Below are positions 25,523 through 34,532 of a stretch of 64,000 bases of DNA, piece after piece. Made by a program: the position numbers and the translations under genes. Source of the stretch: Desulfobacterium sp. (GTDB taxonomy: Bacteria; Desulfobacterota; Desulfobacteria; Desulfobacterales; Desulfobacteraceae); NCBI GenBank assembly GCA_016342325.1, contig JAEINR010000010.1, forward strand, positions 1 to 64,000, given 5' to 3'. The notes under the pieces were generated by a model. The model ran no database searches. It saw only the letters and a program-made list of their open reading frames with translations, and was not told the origin of the DNA. Position 1 is the stretch's first letter, and each line of letters opens with the position of its first letter.

Positions 25523-27502
25523 CTATTGCTCGGTGATTACGGAATAAACACGGTAACAGCGCATGCATCGCTGGGCTTCGGCGTATGCTTCGTCAACGGA
25601 AATGGGCTTTTCAACCTCTTCAAAGAGCTTTTTTCGAATCATTGGATCAAGCTCCTTTATCTTTACCCTGTATTCATGTTTTACCGGAATAGAGATACCC
25701 GTGGAGATCATGGGTTGGACATCGGCAACAAGCTGGGACATCCTTTCCCTTGGCTGAAACCGCACCCGTCCCAGGGTCAGGTAGTCGTCAATGCTTTGGG
25801 CCGCCTTCTCCCCCTGGGCCATGGCCTGAACCAGGGTGGCCGGGCCTGTCACGCAGTCGCCACCGGCAAACACGCCGTTCCGTGTGGTCATCAGGGAAGA
25901 AACATTGACTTTTATCGTGCCCCAGGACTCGAGTTCCACCCCTTCCTCAGGATTGACAAACCCAAGCTCCACCTGCTGGCCGATGGCGGGGATCACGTGG
26001 TCGGCCCCAAGGACAAATTCACTGTCCGCAATGGGGGTGACGCTACACCTTCCACCCTGGTCCGGCTCGCCCAGGGCCATCTTGTTGAGCTCAACCCCAC
26101 GCACCTTCCCGTCCGCAACCAGGATCCGGGTGGGATTGGTCAGGAAATGAAAGATCACCCCCTCCTCCATGGCCGCCTCAATCTCTTCGTGGTCGGCGGG
26201 CATCTCCTTCTGGCTTCTCCTGTATACAAGATGAACCTCTTTAACGTTCATCCGGAGGGCAGACCTGGCACAATCCATGGCCACGTTGCCGCCGCCCACC
26301 ACCACCATTTTTTCCCCAAGTTCCATGGGCATGCCCCGGTCGATGTAGTCGTGGTTGATGCGAAGCAAGAAATCCACCCCAAAGTCGTACCCCTCGATCT
26401 CCGGATTTTCCTCAGCCACCCGCATCATCTTGCCCTTGTGGGCTCCGATCCCCAGGAACACGGCATTGTATCCCCTCTCCACAAGATTGTTCAGGGTCAG
26501 GTCCCTGCCAAGCTTCTGGTTGTATAAGATCCGGCCCCCCAGGGTCTCGATGATGGCAATCTCCTTGCCCAGCACCGCCTTGGGAAGCCTGTACTCGGGA
26601 ATGCCCGTGGCTGCCATGCCGCCGGGAACGGGCTTGGACTCAAAGATATCCACGTTATACCCCTTGAGCAGCAGGTGGTAGGCAGCGGCAATACCGGCTG
26701 GACCCGTGCCCACCACGGCGATCTTGAGATTTTTGTCCTTGGGTTCAGCGGGTTTGTAGGCCGAAAACCACTCGTTGATCACCCCTTGTTCGTGGTCGGC
26801 AACAAAGCGCTTGAGCACCTTGATTCCAACGGCTTCGTCCACCTGGGTTCTCCGGCAGGCCATCTCGCAGAACCGGACACAGACCCGGCCGCAGGTGGCG
26901 GCCATGGGATATTTCTGGAGGATCACCCCCAGGGAATGGGTGAACTTGCCGTCCTTGATGTAGTCGATATATTTGGGCACATCCACCTTTGAGGGGCAGG
27001 CCTCAATACAGGGGGCAGACACATAGGTTTCACAATGCTGCCCAAGGGGGGCGGGGGTAGCGAGCTCCGCCACAAGCGCCTCCCGGAAAGATCCCAGCAT
27101 CTCCAGAAGCGCCACGGTGGCCGTCTGGCCAAGGCCGCACAGGGAGGTGTCTTTCACGTGTTCTGCAATGGCTTCGATCTCATCCAGGTCTTCCGGGCCG
27201 CCCTTACGGTCCACCAGGGCCCTAAGCTTTCGCTTGATGATCTGGGTGCCGACCCGGCAGGGGGTACATTTACCGCAGGACTCCTTGACAATCCGCTCCA
27301 TGTACTGAAGAAGGGCATCCAAAAGGTTGACATTTTTTTCAAATATGAAAAAACCGTGTCCTCCGAAAAAAGCCTTGATGGGATTTCCAGCGTTAAACTC
27401 ATCAAAGTCGCTGAACTCCGGGCGTTCCTCTATTTCAAAGATCTGCCGGTTTCGATTGTCGATGACCTTGCCATCCCATGATCCGAAAATTACTTTAGCC
27501 AT
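25523..27502 (-). CDS. NuoF C-terminal / GltD-like fusion flavoprotein, hydrogenase partner
   Basis: The protein of about 659 residues joins two modules. The N-terminal part has the NuoF-type [4Fe-4S] site (SCGKCTPCRVGT plus a later Cys in TSLCGLGQ) but lacks the FMN/NADH-binding Rossmann domain of full NuoF. The rest is GltD-like: Cys-rich segments for two [4Fe-4S] clusters (CIEACPSKVDVPKY, CGRVCVRFCEMACRR), a FAD site GTGPAGIAAAYH, an NAD(P)H site VVGGGNVAMDCA, and a final FAD motif VFAGGDCVTGPATL. It probably passes electrons between NAD(P)H and the hydrogenase encoded 13 bp downstream. The ATG at 27502 has GGGAA upstream; an ATG at 27520 lacks a ribosome-binding site. It is the first gene of the operon. 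Confidence 0.88.
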   Translation of the reverse strand: MAKVIFGSWDGKVIDNRNRQIFEIEERPEFSDFDEFNAGNPIKAFFGGHGFFIFEKNVNLLDALLQYMERIVKESCGKCTPCRVGTQIIKRKLRALVDRKGGPEDLDEIEAIAEHVKDTSLCGLGQTATVALLEMLGSFREALVAELATPAPLGQHCETYVSAPCIEACPSKVDVPKYIDYIKDGKFTHSLGVILQKYPMAATCGRVCVRFCEMACRRTQVDEAVGIKVLKRFVADHEQGVINEWFSAYKPAEPKDKNLKIAVVGTGPAGIAAAYHLLLKGYNVDIFESKPVPGGMAATGIPEYRLPKAVLGKEIAIIETLGGRILYNQKLGRDLTLNNLVERGYNAVFLGIGAHKGKMMRVAEENPEIEGYDFGVDFLLRINHDYIDRGMPMELGEKMVVVGGGNVAMDCARSALRMNVKEVHLVYRRSQKEMPADHEEIEAAMEEGVIFHFLTNPTRILVADGKVRGVELNKMALGEPDQGGRCSVTPIADSEFVLGADHVIPAIGQQVELGFVNPEEGVELESWGTIKVNVSSLMTTRNGVFAGGDCVTGPATLVQAMAQGEKAAQSIDDYLTLGRVRFQPRERMSQLVADVQPMISTGISIPVKHEYRVKIKELDPMIRKKLFEEVEKPISVDEAYAEAQRCMRCYRVYSVITEQ

Positions 27503-27719
27503 ATGTAGATTCCCATTCATTTCAATTGAGTCATGTTAACGGTTGCTTTCATCCAGGGACTTGTCTCCCTTTCAGCTTCCCCCTGCCCACAGGATTGACA
27601 CTTGCAAAACAAATACCAATCCATTGGGGTCAGACCTAGCTTATTACACTTTTGATTTTTGTCAGGGGGGATTATGTCTTGATTATTTCTTTATTTTTCC
27701 TTGCACATAAATCTTTTCG

Positions 27720-27752
27720 AAGGGGGCAGACATAGGATTCGTCTGCCCCCGT
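27720..27752 (-). terminator. Strong hairpin after the spermidine-synthase-like gene
   Basis: A perfect 10-bp stem GGGGGCAGAC (27722-27731) / GTCTGCCCCC (27741-27750) lies immediately past the stop of the minus-strand gene at 27756. The minus-strand tail is TTCGAAAAGATTT, a weak U-tract, so it may be a terminator of moderate strength. The gap from 27503 to 27719 shows no gene and should hold the hydrogenase operon promoter. Confidence 0.6.
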
Positions 27753-27755
27753 TGC

Positions 27756-28430
27756 TTACCTCCTGGTGGCGATCCACAGGGTGTGGCGGGCGCCCTTGCC
27801 GGTTTCCCTTGCCCGGACCCGGTGGACCTCAGGATGAAACCCACACTCCTTGAGACGCCGGGTAAAGGAGGGACTGTCTATGGCCGACCACACACCAAGG
27901 ACGCCTTTCGGTGCAAGGCCCTTGCGAATGGCCCGAAGCCCCTGGGTGGTGTAAAGCCAGGCATTGCCCTCCTGGGTCAGGGCGCCGGGCCCGTTGTCCA
28001 CATCCAGGATAACGGCATCATATCGCCTGGCAGGCCGGTCAAGCCGTTTAACCACATCCCCGACCTCAACCGCCACCCGGCTATCGTCCAGGGGAGAGCC
28101 GGCCAGGTGGGAGAGATGGTCCCGGTTCCAGAGGACCAGCTCGGGCAGAAGTTCCGCAACCACCACCTCGGCACCCGGAGGAAGCCCTTCAAGGGCTGCG
28201 GCAAGGGTAAAGCCCATGCCAAGACCGCCAATGAGCACCCGGGGTTTAAGGTGGGGGCCCAGGGCGTCGCAGGCAAGCCTGGCAAGCTGTTTTTCAGACC
28301 CTGACATGCGGCTGTTCATGAGCTCCTGGCCGCTGACGCGGATGGAATATTCACTGCCCCGGCAAAATAGCCCCACCGGGTTTCCGTCCTCCGGGGTAAG
28401 CGCAGTCCCGAGCTGTTTCCATGGAATCAT
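27756..28430 (-). CDS. Spermidine-synthase-like methyltransferase-fold protein
   Basis: The 224-residue protein has a Rossmann methyltransferase core with VLIGGLGMGFTLAAAL as the nucleotide-binding motif, VVVAELLPELVLWNRD as the acidic motif, and YDAVILDVDNGPGAL at the position of the catalytic loop. These are features of the spermidine synthase / SpeE-like group. It is shorter than true spermidine synthases (about 280 residues) and lacks their N-terminal beta domain, so polyamine synthesis should not be assumed. GGAGGAAACT precedes the ATG. It follows the rRNA methyltransferase gene at 29851 by about 32 bp and is probably co-transcribed with it. Confidence 0.75.
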   Translation of the reverse strand: MIPWKQLGTALTPEDGNPVGLFCRGSEYSIRVSGQELMNSRMSGSEKQLARLACDALGPHLKPRVLIGGLGMGFTLAAALEGLPPGAEVVVAELLPELVLWNRDHLSHLAGSPLDDSRVAVEVGDVVKRLDRPARRYDAVILDVDNGPGALTQEGNAWLYTTQGLRAIRKGLAPKGVLGVWSAIDSPSFTRRLKECGFHPEVHRVRARETGKGARHTLWIATRR

Positions 28431-28462
28431 AGTTTCCTCCGGCCTGGCTGTATTACAGGCAT

Positions 28463-29851
28463 TTAACGCGCCTCAAGAAGCGCTACGGATTCGATGTGAA
28501 AGGTGTGGGGGAACATGTCGACGGGCTGTACCTCCAGCGCTTTATAACTTCCGTTGAGCATGCCGAGATCCCGTGCCAGGGTGGCGGGATTGCAGGAGAC
28601 ATAAACAATCTTCTTGGGAGCCAGGGCAATGACCTGCTCCACCACGTCCTTGTGCATCCCGGCCCTTGGCGGATCAATGATCATGACATCACAGGCGGCG
28701 TCTATCTTGGGAAGCACATCCTTGATGTCCCCGACAAAGAAGTCGCAGTTGTCAATGCCGTTCAGGGCCGCGTTTCGCTTGGCATCTTTGACGGCACTCT
28801 CGACGATCTCGATGCCCACAACCCGTTTTGCCGAGCCCGAAAGCCAGATGGGAATGGTTCCCGTGCCCGAATAGAGATCAACCACGGTCTCGTTTCCGGT
28901 GAGACCTGCGTATTGGGATACCAGGGTATAGAGCTGTTCAGCACCGGTGGTGTTGGTCTGGAAAAAGCTGTTGGCCGAGATCTCAAAGGTGAACCTGCCC
29001 AGGCGCTCCTTGAGGTAGCGCTCCCCGGCAAGAAGCTTTTCATAGTCACCCGTTGCAATGCCCGCCTTTTTGGCCGTGACATTGTTCACCACAGAAACGA
29101 TTTCCGGGAAGGTTTTTTGCAGGTGCTCGGCCAGGGGGATGAGCAGGTCATCGTTCGCCTCTTTGGTGACGATGTTGACCATCCAGGTGTTGAAGGCAGT
29201 GGAGCTCCGAAGCATGAGAAACCGCCAGAACCCCTCGTGGGAGCGAAGGCCGTAGGCCGGCACCCCGGATTCTTTGATGTAGTTACGCACCTCGTTAAGA
29301 ATCCCGTTGCCGATGTCCGGCTGTATCAGGCACTGGTCAAGATCAATGACCCGGTCAAAGGTTCCGGGCACGTGGAGGCCCAGGCCAAAATCCTTTTTAA
29401 TATCGGGATTGCTCAGTTCTTCGGGCAGCAACCAGCGGCTGTCACTGCAGGAGAACTCCATCTTATTTCTGAACCCGAAGGTCTTCTGGGAAGGAATAAC
29501 CGGGTGAACCGTGACACCTTTCAAGAGCCCGATGTGTTCCAGGGAGTCCTGGACATGCCGGGTCTTATATTCAAGCTGGGTCTCATAGGGAAGGGCCTGC
29601 CACCGGCATCCGCCGCAATACGCGGCATACCGGCACGGGGTCTCCTGCCTCAGGGGAGAGGGTTCGATAAAGGAGATTAACTTTCCTTCGGCAAAGCTCT
29701 TCTTCTTTTTCGTAATCTTAACAAGGACCTTATCTCCGGGAAGTGTCCGGTCCACAAACACGGGGTAGCCGTCCGGCTTGGCAAGTCCCTTGCCGCCAAA
29801 GGCAAGATCGATGATCTCAAGTTCCACAGCCTTTCTCTTTTGTATATTCAT
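28463..29851 (-). CDS. rlmD: 23S rRNA (uracil-5-)-methyltransferase, RumA/RlmD family
   Basis: The protein of about 462 residues has an N-terminal TRAM domain (about 5-60), an iron-sulfur cluster site CRYAAYCGGCRW, a SAM-binding motif VVDLYSGTGTIPIWL, and the catalytic Cys in VSCNPATLARD near the C-terminus after DPPRAGMHKDV. This is the RumA/TrmA class that methylates C5 of uridine in 23S rRNA. The exact target (U1939 or U747) cannot be told. The ATG at 29851 has AAGG upstream; a GTG at 29857 is the alternative. It is divergent from the hydrolase gene at 29981. Confidence 0.9.
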   Translation of the reverse strand: MNIQKRKAVELEIIDLAFGGKGLAKPDGYPVFVDRTLPGDKVLVKITKKKKSFAEGKLISFIEPSPLRQETPCRYAAYCGGCRWQALPYETQLEYKTRHVQDSLEHIGLLKGVTVHPVIPSQKTFGFRNKMEFSCSDSRWLLPEELSNPDIKKDFGLGLHVPGTFDRVIDLDQCLIQPDIGNGILNEVRNYIKESGVPAYGLRSHEGFWRFLMLRSSTAFNTWMVNIVTKEANDDLLIPLAEHLQKTFPEIVSVVNNVTAKKAGIATGDYEKLLAGERYLKERLGRFTFEISANSFFQTNTTGAEQLYTLVSQYAGLTGNETVVDLYSGTGTIPIWLSGSAKRVVGIEIVESAVKDAKRNAALNGIDNCDFFVGDIKDVLPKIDAACDVMIIDPPRAGMHKDVVEQVIALAPKKIVYVSCNPATLARDLGMLNGSYKALEVQPVDMFPHTFHIESVALLEAR

Positions 29852-29980
29852 AAACACCTTGGCCCATGGGGGCTCTTTTTATCGTTCCTAGGGAGGGATT
29901 TACCCCCACTGTTTGGTTCTATTTGCGTATGCCAAAAAATGAACTTGAGATTATACAGTTCCTATGGCATAAGCACAAGT

Positions 29981-30724
29981 ATGAATACACTATCAAAAAA
30001 AATAGCATTTGTCTGTGATGCCCTGACCATCCGCGGCATCCTCCACCTTCCCGCCACCCCCAACCCACCGCTGGTGATCGGTTCCCATGGCCTCGAAGGC
30101 ACCAAAGAATCGGCCAAGCAGACCCTGCTCGCCGACCTTCTGCCCGGCATGGGCATCGCTTTTTTCCGGTTTGATCACCGGGGCTGCGGAGAGAGCGACG
30201 GAATTTTTCAACAGGACACCTCCCTTGACAAGCGGACAGCGGACATGGTCGCAGCGGTAAACCATGTGCTTGGCCTCGGCCTGACCAGCAGAAAAATCGC
30301 TTTGTTCGGAAGCAGTCTCGGAGGGGCAACCTGCATCGAGACGTGGACACGGCTTGAAGCCCAGGGCCTGACGCCCCAAGCGGGGGTGCTCTGCGCAACC
30401 CCTATAAAAAGCCAGACCATCAAAAACATCCCCCTTGGGGGCAACACCAACCGTCCGACCCTGCCCATGAGTTTTTTTGAAGAAAACCTGCTCTTTGACC
30501 TTACCCGGGCAGCAGGCAAACTGGACAACCTCCTGATCTTCCACGGTTCAAAGGACGAAGTGGTGCCCTGGGAAAACGGCCAGGAACTCTATGACCTTGC
30601 CCAGCATCCCAAGGAGCTGATTATCCACGAAAACGGAGACCACAGGATGTCCAACAAAGCACAACAGCAGGATTTTACCGAGCGGACAGCCCTTTGGCTC
30701 AAAGGATGCCTTCTTCTGGAGTAA
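29981..30724 (+). CDS. Alpha/beta-hydrolase (esterase/lipase-like)
   Basis: The protein of about 247 residues has an alpha/beta-hydrolase core with oxyanion region GSHGLEGTKES, nucleophile elbow GSSLGGAT, a catalytic Asp in HGSKDEVVP and a catalytic His in ENGDHRMSN. It resembles small serine hydrolases of the YtmA/FrsA-like group, and its substrate is unknown. There is no signal peptide, so it is likely cytoplasmic. A longer frame opens at 29840 but overlaps the divergent rlmD gene and starts with an unlikely sequence, so the ATG at 29981 is preferred. Its 3' end overlaps the convergent cinA gene by 26 bp. Confidence 0.82.
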   Translation: MNTLSKKIAFVCDALTIRGILHLPATPNPPLVIGSHGLEGTKESAKQTLLADLLPGMGIAFFRFDHRGCGESDGIFQQDTSLDKRTADMVAAVNHVLGLGLTSRKIALFGSSLGGATCIETWTRLEAQGLTPQAGVLCATPIKSQTIKNIPLGGNTNRPTLPMSFFEENLLFDLTRAAGKLDNLLIFHGSKDEVVPWENGQELYDLAQHPKELIIHENGDHRMSNKAQQQDFTERTALWLKGCLLLE

Positions 30725-31955
30725 GCCGTCGCCTCAGCATCTCCAGGGCAGTTGCGGCAAACATCTTCTTGTTCATTCCCCGGTCGTCAAAGGGAAACAC
30801 ATACCGCTTTGCCCAGGAGAAGCCAGGCCCTGCAACCCCGATACACACCGTACCCACAGGTTTGTCATCGTTTCCACCGCCCGGGCCTGCAATGCCAGAG
30901 GTGGACACCCCGTAGGTGGCCCCGGTCAGGTTTCTCACCCCCTGGGCCATCTCCCTGGCAGTCTCTTCGGACACAGCCCCGAAGGATACAAGGGTCGACG
31001 CCTTAACCCCGATCACCCTGACCTTGGCGTCATTGGAATAAGTAACCCCGGAAAAAAGAAAATAATCCGAACTTCCGGCAACATCTGTGAGCATGCTTGC
31101 CACAAGCCCGCCGGTACAGCTTTCGGCCACGGCAACGGTGGCGCCTGTTTCAAGCAGAAGCCTGCCCACCTCCTGTTCCATGGCAAGCCCATGGGTGGAG
31201 ACCACCCGTCGACCAAGGGTCGACGCAACAAACTGCCCTGCCTTGGCAAGGGCCGTTTCAGCCCCCTTCCCCTTGGAATGCCCCCAGGAGAGCTTGACCT
31301 CGATCAAGGGAAAATCGACCCTGAATCCAAGTCGTACACCTGGAAAAAGACGGTTAAATTCGTTAAGCCGGACCCCCACCTCGGCCTCGGGTAGACCAAA
31401 CACGGTGATACTCCTGGATGGTAGAGGTCCGGATAGGCCGACTAACTTTTGAATCCGGGGAAAAACGTTTTCCCGGGCCATAACCTTCATCTCAGACGGC
31501 ACCCCGGGCATGAAGAAACAGTGACATCCGGAAAGAATCAGATAAAAGCCGGGAGCCGTACCAACACCGTTTTCGATGACTTCAGCCCCCTTGGGAAGCC
31601 TTGCCTGCTTCTGGTTCACCGGGGCCATATCCCAGCCCCGCTTTGCAAAAAAGCGCTCCATGGAACCGAGGGCTTCGGGATTCACCACCGATTCCACCCC
31701 CCCAGCCATTGCAGCCGCCTCGGAGGTGAGGTCATCGGATGTCGGACCAAGCCCTCCGGTAACCAGGAGAAGATCAACCCTGGATGCCGCCTCAACAATG
31801 GCCCGACCAATACCGACCAGGTCATCCCCCACAGCAACACAGCGTTCGGTGGCAACCCCCATAGTCAGAAGGGTTGCGGCAAGCCAGGTCGAGTTGGTGT
31901 CGTTGACACCACCCGAAACGATCTCATCTCCGGTCGATAAAATTTCCGCCTTCAT
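30699..31955 (-). CDS. cinA: CinA-like protein (nicotinamide-nucleotide amidase / MoaB-like fusion)
   Basis: The protein of about 418 residues has an N-terminal MoCF/MoaB-like domain with EILSTGDEIVSG and LVTGGLGPTSDDLT, and a C-terminal CinA domain with VAVAESCTGGLVASMLTDV and GIAGPGGG. The C-terminal domain of this family hydrolyses nicotinamide mononucleotide, and the N-terminal domain can have ADP-ribose pyrophosphatase activity, so it probably functions in pyridine-nucleotide recycling. The ATG at 31955 has AGGGA seven bases upstream and gives the conserved start MKAEILSTGDE. An ATG at 31973 is also in frame. Confidence 0.93.
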   Translation of the reverse strand: MKAEILSTGDEIVSGGVNDTNSTWLAATLLTMGVATERCVAVGDDLVGIGRAIVEAASRVDLLLVTGGLGPTSDDLTSEAAAMAGGVESVVNPEALGSMERFFAKRGWDMAPVNQKQARLPKGAEVIENGVGTAPGFYLILSGCHCFFMPGVPSEMKVMARENVFPRIQKLVGLSGPLPSRSITVFGLPEAEVGVRLNEFNRLFPGVRLGFRVDFPLIEVKLSWGHSKGKGAETALAKAGQFVASTLGRRVVSTHGLAMEQEVGRLLLETGATVAVAESCTGGLVASMLTDVAGSSDYFLFSGVTYSNDAKVRVIGVKASTLVSFGAVSEETAREMAQGVRNLTGATYGVSTSGIAGPGGGNDDKPVGTVCIGVAGPGFSWAKRYVFPFDDRGMNKKMFAATALEMLRRRLTPEEGIL

Positions 31956-32310
31956 AATCAAATCCCTGTTCATGTTTTTAATCGGCGATCAACATCGATC
32001 GTCCGCCTGGTGAAGATATAAGCCATGCAAACCGCTTTGAATAGTTATTTTTAAATTTCTCTATAAATTGACGCCCGACCCGGGCAATACCCCATACACC
32101 ATAGCCCGGCACAAAAGTTGCTTAACAATTATTAAACCCCGATTAAGGAAATGGCCACCATTGATTGAGAAGAACAATGGGTATAAAAATCGCCCTCAAC
32201 ACACAACAGGTCGTCCAGACGCGCAATTCTTAACTTGAAAAGAAGAGTACTGTCTGTTAAAGTCTTCTTCAATCTTTACTATAACCCGTCAGCACAGATG
32301 AGAGAGAACA
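31956..32310. other. Divergent intergenic region cinA / argC
   Basis: No gene is seen. A possible argC promoter pairs TTGATT (32161-32166) with TATAAA (32182-32187), but the 15-bp spacer is short and the call is weak. No ARG-box-like palindrome was recognised by eye. Confidence 0.3.
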
Positions 32311-33348
32311 ATGATTAGAGTCGGTATTGCAGGAGCAACAGGGTATACAGGTGCGGAGCTTATTAAGTTGGTGACAGGCCATCCCGGGGCTGAACTTACG
32401 GCCGTAACCTCTCAATCTTACAGGGGAAGAGCCGTCCAGGATATTTTTCCTTCAATGAGAAATGTCGTGGATCTGACGTGTGAAGCGCTGGATGTTGACG
32501 CCCTGAGTCAAAAGATCGACTGTGTCTTCCTTGCCCTCCCCCACAAGGTCTCCATGAACTATGCTCCCGGTTTTTTAAAAAATAACGTAAAGGTCATCGA
32601 TCTCTCGGCCGACTTCAGGTTTCACGATGCCACGGCCTATGAATCGGCCTACCAGGAGCACGTTGCAAAAGACCTGCTGGAACAGGCCGTATACGGGTTG
32701 AGCGAACTCTACAGGGACGAGATCGCCGCTACAAACCTTGTTGGAAACCCGGGGTGCTACCCCACTAGCCTCCTTCTCCCCCTGCTCCCCCTGGTCAGGC
32801 AGAAACTTGTCCAGACCCACGGCATCATATCGGACTCCAAATCAGGTGTCAGCGGGGCTGGACGAGCCCCCGCCCTCGCCAGCCACTTCTGTGAGGTCAA
32901 CGAGTCGTTCAAACCTTACAAGGTGGGCAATCATCGGCATGTTCCCGAGATGGAGGAGGTGTTGAGCCTTGGGGCCAGGGAGCCCGTCACCATCACCTTT
33001 GTTCCCCACCTGCTGCCCCTTACCCGGGGCATGCTCTCCACCATCTATGCAACGGTAACCGAGAACACGACCGGGTCGATGATCCGGAAATCCCTCTTGG
33101 ACCAATACGGCCCGGACACGTTTGTGAGGGTACTCCCCCAGGGAGAGTTTCCCGACATAAGAAATGTCCGGGGCACCAATTTCTGTGACATTGGGTTCCA
33201 TTTAGACAAGAAATCAGGGCGTATCATCCTTGTATCGGCCATTGACAATCTCCTGAAGGGTGCAGCCGGCCAGGCTATTCAAAACATGAACATCATGTTT
33301 GGCATGGCCGAGGGCATGGGCCTCAAATTAATCCAGGGAGCCCTGTAA
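32311..33348 (+). CDS. argC: N-acetyl-gamma-glutamyl-phosphate reductase
   Basis: The 345-residue protein performs the third step of arginine synthesis, NADPH reduction of N-acetylglutamyl phosphate to the semialdehyde. The NADP-binding motif GATGYTG (8-14) and the active-site Cys149 in GNPGCYPT are clear, and the length is standard for the long ArgC form. It has its own upstream region and no other arginine gene beside it. The start ATG is preceded by GAGAG. It is followed 57 bp later by a peptidase gene. Confidence 0.97.
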   Translation: MIRVGIAGATGYTGAELIKLVTGHPGAELTAVTSQSYRGRAVQDIFPSMRNVVDLTCEALDVDALSQKIDCVFLALPHKVSMNYAPGFLKNNVKVIDLSADFRFHDATAYESAYQEHVAKDLLEQAVYGLSELYRDEIAATNLVGNPGCYPTSLLLPLLPLVRQKLVQTHGIISDSKSGVSGAGRAPALASHFCEVNESFKPYKVGNHRHVPEMEEVLSLGAREPVTITFVPHLLPLTRGMLSTIYATVTENTTGSMIRKSLLDQYGPDTFVRVLPQGEFPDIRNVRGTNFCDIGFHLDKKSGRIILVSAIDNLLKGAAGQAIQNMNIMFGMAEGMGLKLIQGAL

Positions 33349-33405
33349 CAATAATGGCCGCTGTCCTTGACAGAGGTCTTTATTTCATTTAAGAAAAAGG
33401 CACTC

Positions 33406-34332
33406 ATGAAAAAACGAATAAAAATCTGGTTTCACACGGGATCAGCCTCCGATATACGAGAATTCAGCCTTTCCAGACCCCTGATAAGCGCCCTTGTGAT
33501 CCTTTCCCTTATGGTAACTGCAGGCCTCACCTACACAGGGTACGACTACTACAGACTGAAGAAGGCCTCCTTTGAGAATGCGCTTCTTTCCGAGAAGATC
33601 AAAAGCCATAAAAACGAGATATCGGTCCAGCGGTCCCAGCTCCAGACCCTGGCCGGCGAGATCAACCAGCTAAAAGATAACGTTGCCACCCTTTCGAGTT
33701 TTGAAGAGAAGGTGAGAATCATTGCCGACATCAAAAAAAACAGCGACTCCATCGGTTTTTTCGGTATCGGCGGCATTTCCCGGGACGATATCGATCCTGA
33801 CATCCCCCTCTCCCAAAGACATAACAGCCTCATCCGAGAGATGCACCAGCAGACAAGCCAAATCAATGTTGCCACCCAAAAGCAGAAATCGGATTTTGAA
33901 GAACTGCTGAAATATCTCAACAAAAAACGTAATCTCCTTGCATCAACCCCCTCCATCCGTCCAGTCAAGGGGTGGGTCACCTCAAAATTCGGCTATCGCT
34001 CATCCCCGTTTACAGGACGAAAGGAGTTCCACTCGGGCCTTGACATTGCAAACAGGAAAGGGAAAAAAATTATTGCCACGGCAAACGGGCTGATCTCCTA
34101 TGCCGGAGAAAAGATGCTGATCGGTAAAATGGTGAAGATTGATCACGGCCATGGAACAGTTACAAAATTTGGACACCTGGACAAGATCCTTGTAAAGAAA
34201 GGCGCAAGCATCAAGCGGGGTGATGTCATCGGTCTCATGGGGAACACGGGCAGGAGCACAGGCCCCCATGTTCACTATGAAGTAAGGATAAACGGAACCC
34301 CGGTCAATCCTGAAAAATACATTCTTAACTGA
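33406..34332 (+). CDS. M23 family zinc metallopeptidase with N-terminal membrane anchor
   Basis: The protein of about 308 residues has one membrane span (about 24-45), a coiled-coil region (about 55-115) and a C-terminal LytM/M23 domain. Zinc-ligand motifs are complete: HSGLDIA (His and Asp) and GPHVHYEV (HxH), with the active-site His in DHGHGTVT. Enzymes of this kind cut or regulate cutting of peptidoglycan cross-bridges in the periplasm. Because all ligands are present it should be an active enzyme and not an EnvC-like activator. A TTG at 33367 is in frame, but the ATG at 33406 with AAGG upstream is preferred. secA follows after about 200 bp. Confidence 0.88.
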   Translation: MKKRIKIWFHTGSASDIREFSLSRPLISALVILSLMVTAGLTYTGYDYYRLKKASFENALLSEKIKSHKNEISVQRSQLQTLAGEINQLKDNVATLSSFEEKVRIIADIKKNSDSIGFFGIGGISRDDIDPDIPLSQRHNSLIREMHQQTSQINVATQKQKSDFEELLKYLNKKRNLLASTPSIRPVKGWVTSKFGYRSSPFTGRKEFHSGLDIANRKGKKIIATANGLISYAGEKMLIGKMVKIDHGHGTVTKFGHLDKILVKKGASIKRGDVIGLMGNTGRSTGPHVHYEVRINGTPVNPEKYILN

Positions 34333-34363
34333 GACCCGGGGTCTTTTGACCTCGACATTATCG

Positions 34364-34388
34364 AAACCCGCCTGGAGCGGGTTTAATC
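34364..34388 (+). terminator. Hairpin after the M23 peptidase gene
   Basis: An 8-bp stem AAACCCGC / GCGGGTTT with loop CTGGA follows the peptidase stop by about 30 bp. The T-run is part of the stem arm and only AAT follows, so the terminator is plausible but not strong. The remaining gap up to 34532 holds the AT-rich secA leader. Confidence 0.55.
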
Positions 34389-34532
34389 CCCCTGCCCTTG
34401 GGATGTGCCATCCATATCCGGCACACCCTCCGCTGAACACCTTTCCTAAAAAAAATTTTATTTTTTTCAAATAGTGCTTATATGTTTATTGGACATAACC
34501 TACTAACTCTATATTGAAGGCAAATCACCCAT

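Noticed and set aside
25214-26527. 437-codon open frame antisense to the hydrogenase operon
   Set aside because: Spans the junction of two strong genes in reverse; His/Leu-rich without motifs.
28496-29680. 394-codon open frame antisense to rlmD
   Set aside because: rlmD has the full iron-sulfur, SAM and catalytic Cys motifs; the antisense frame has no family features.
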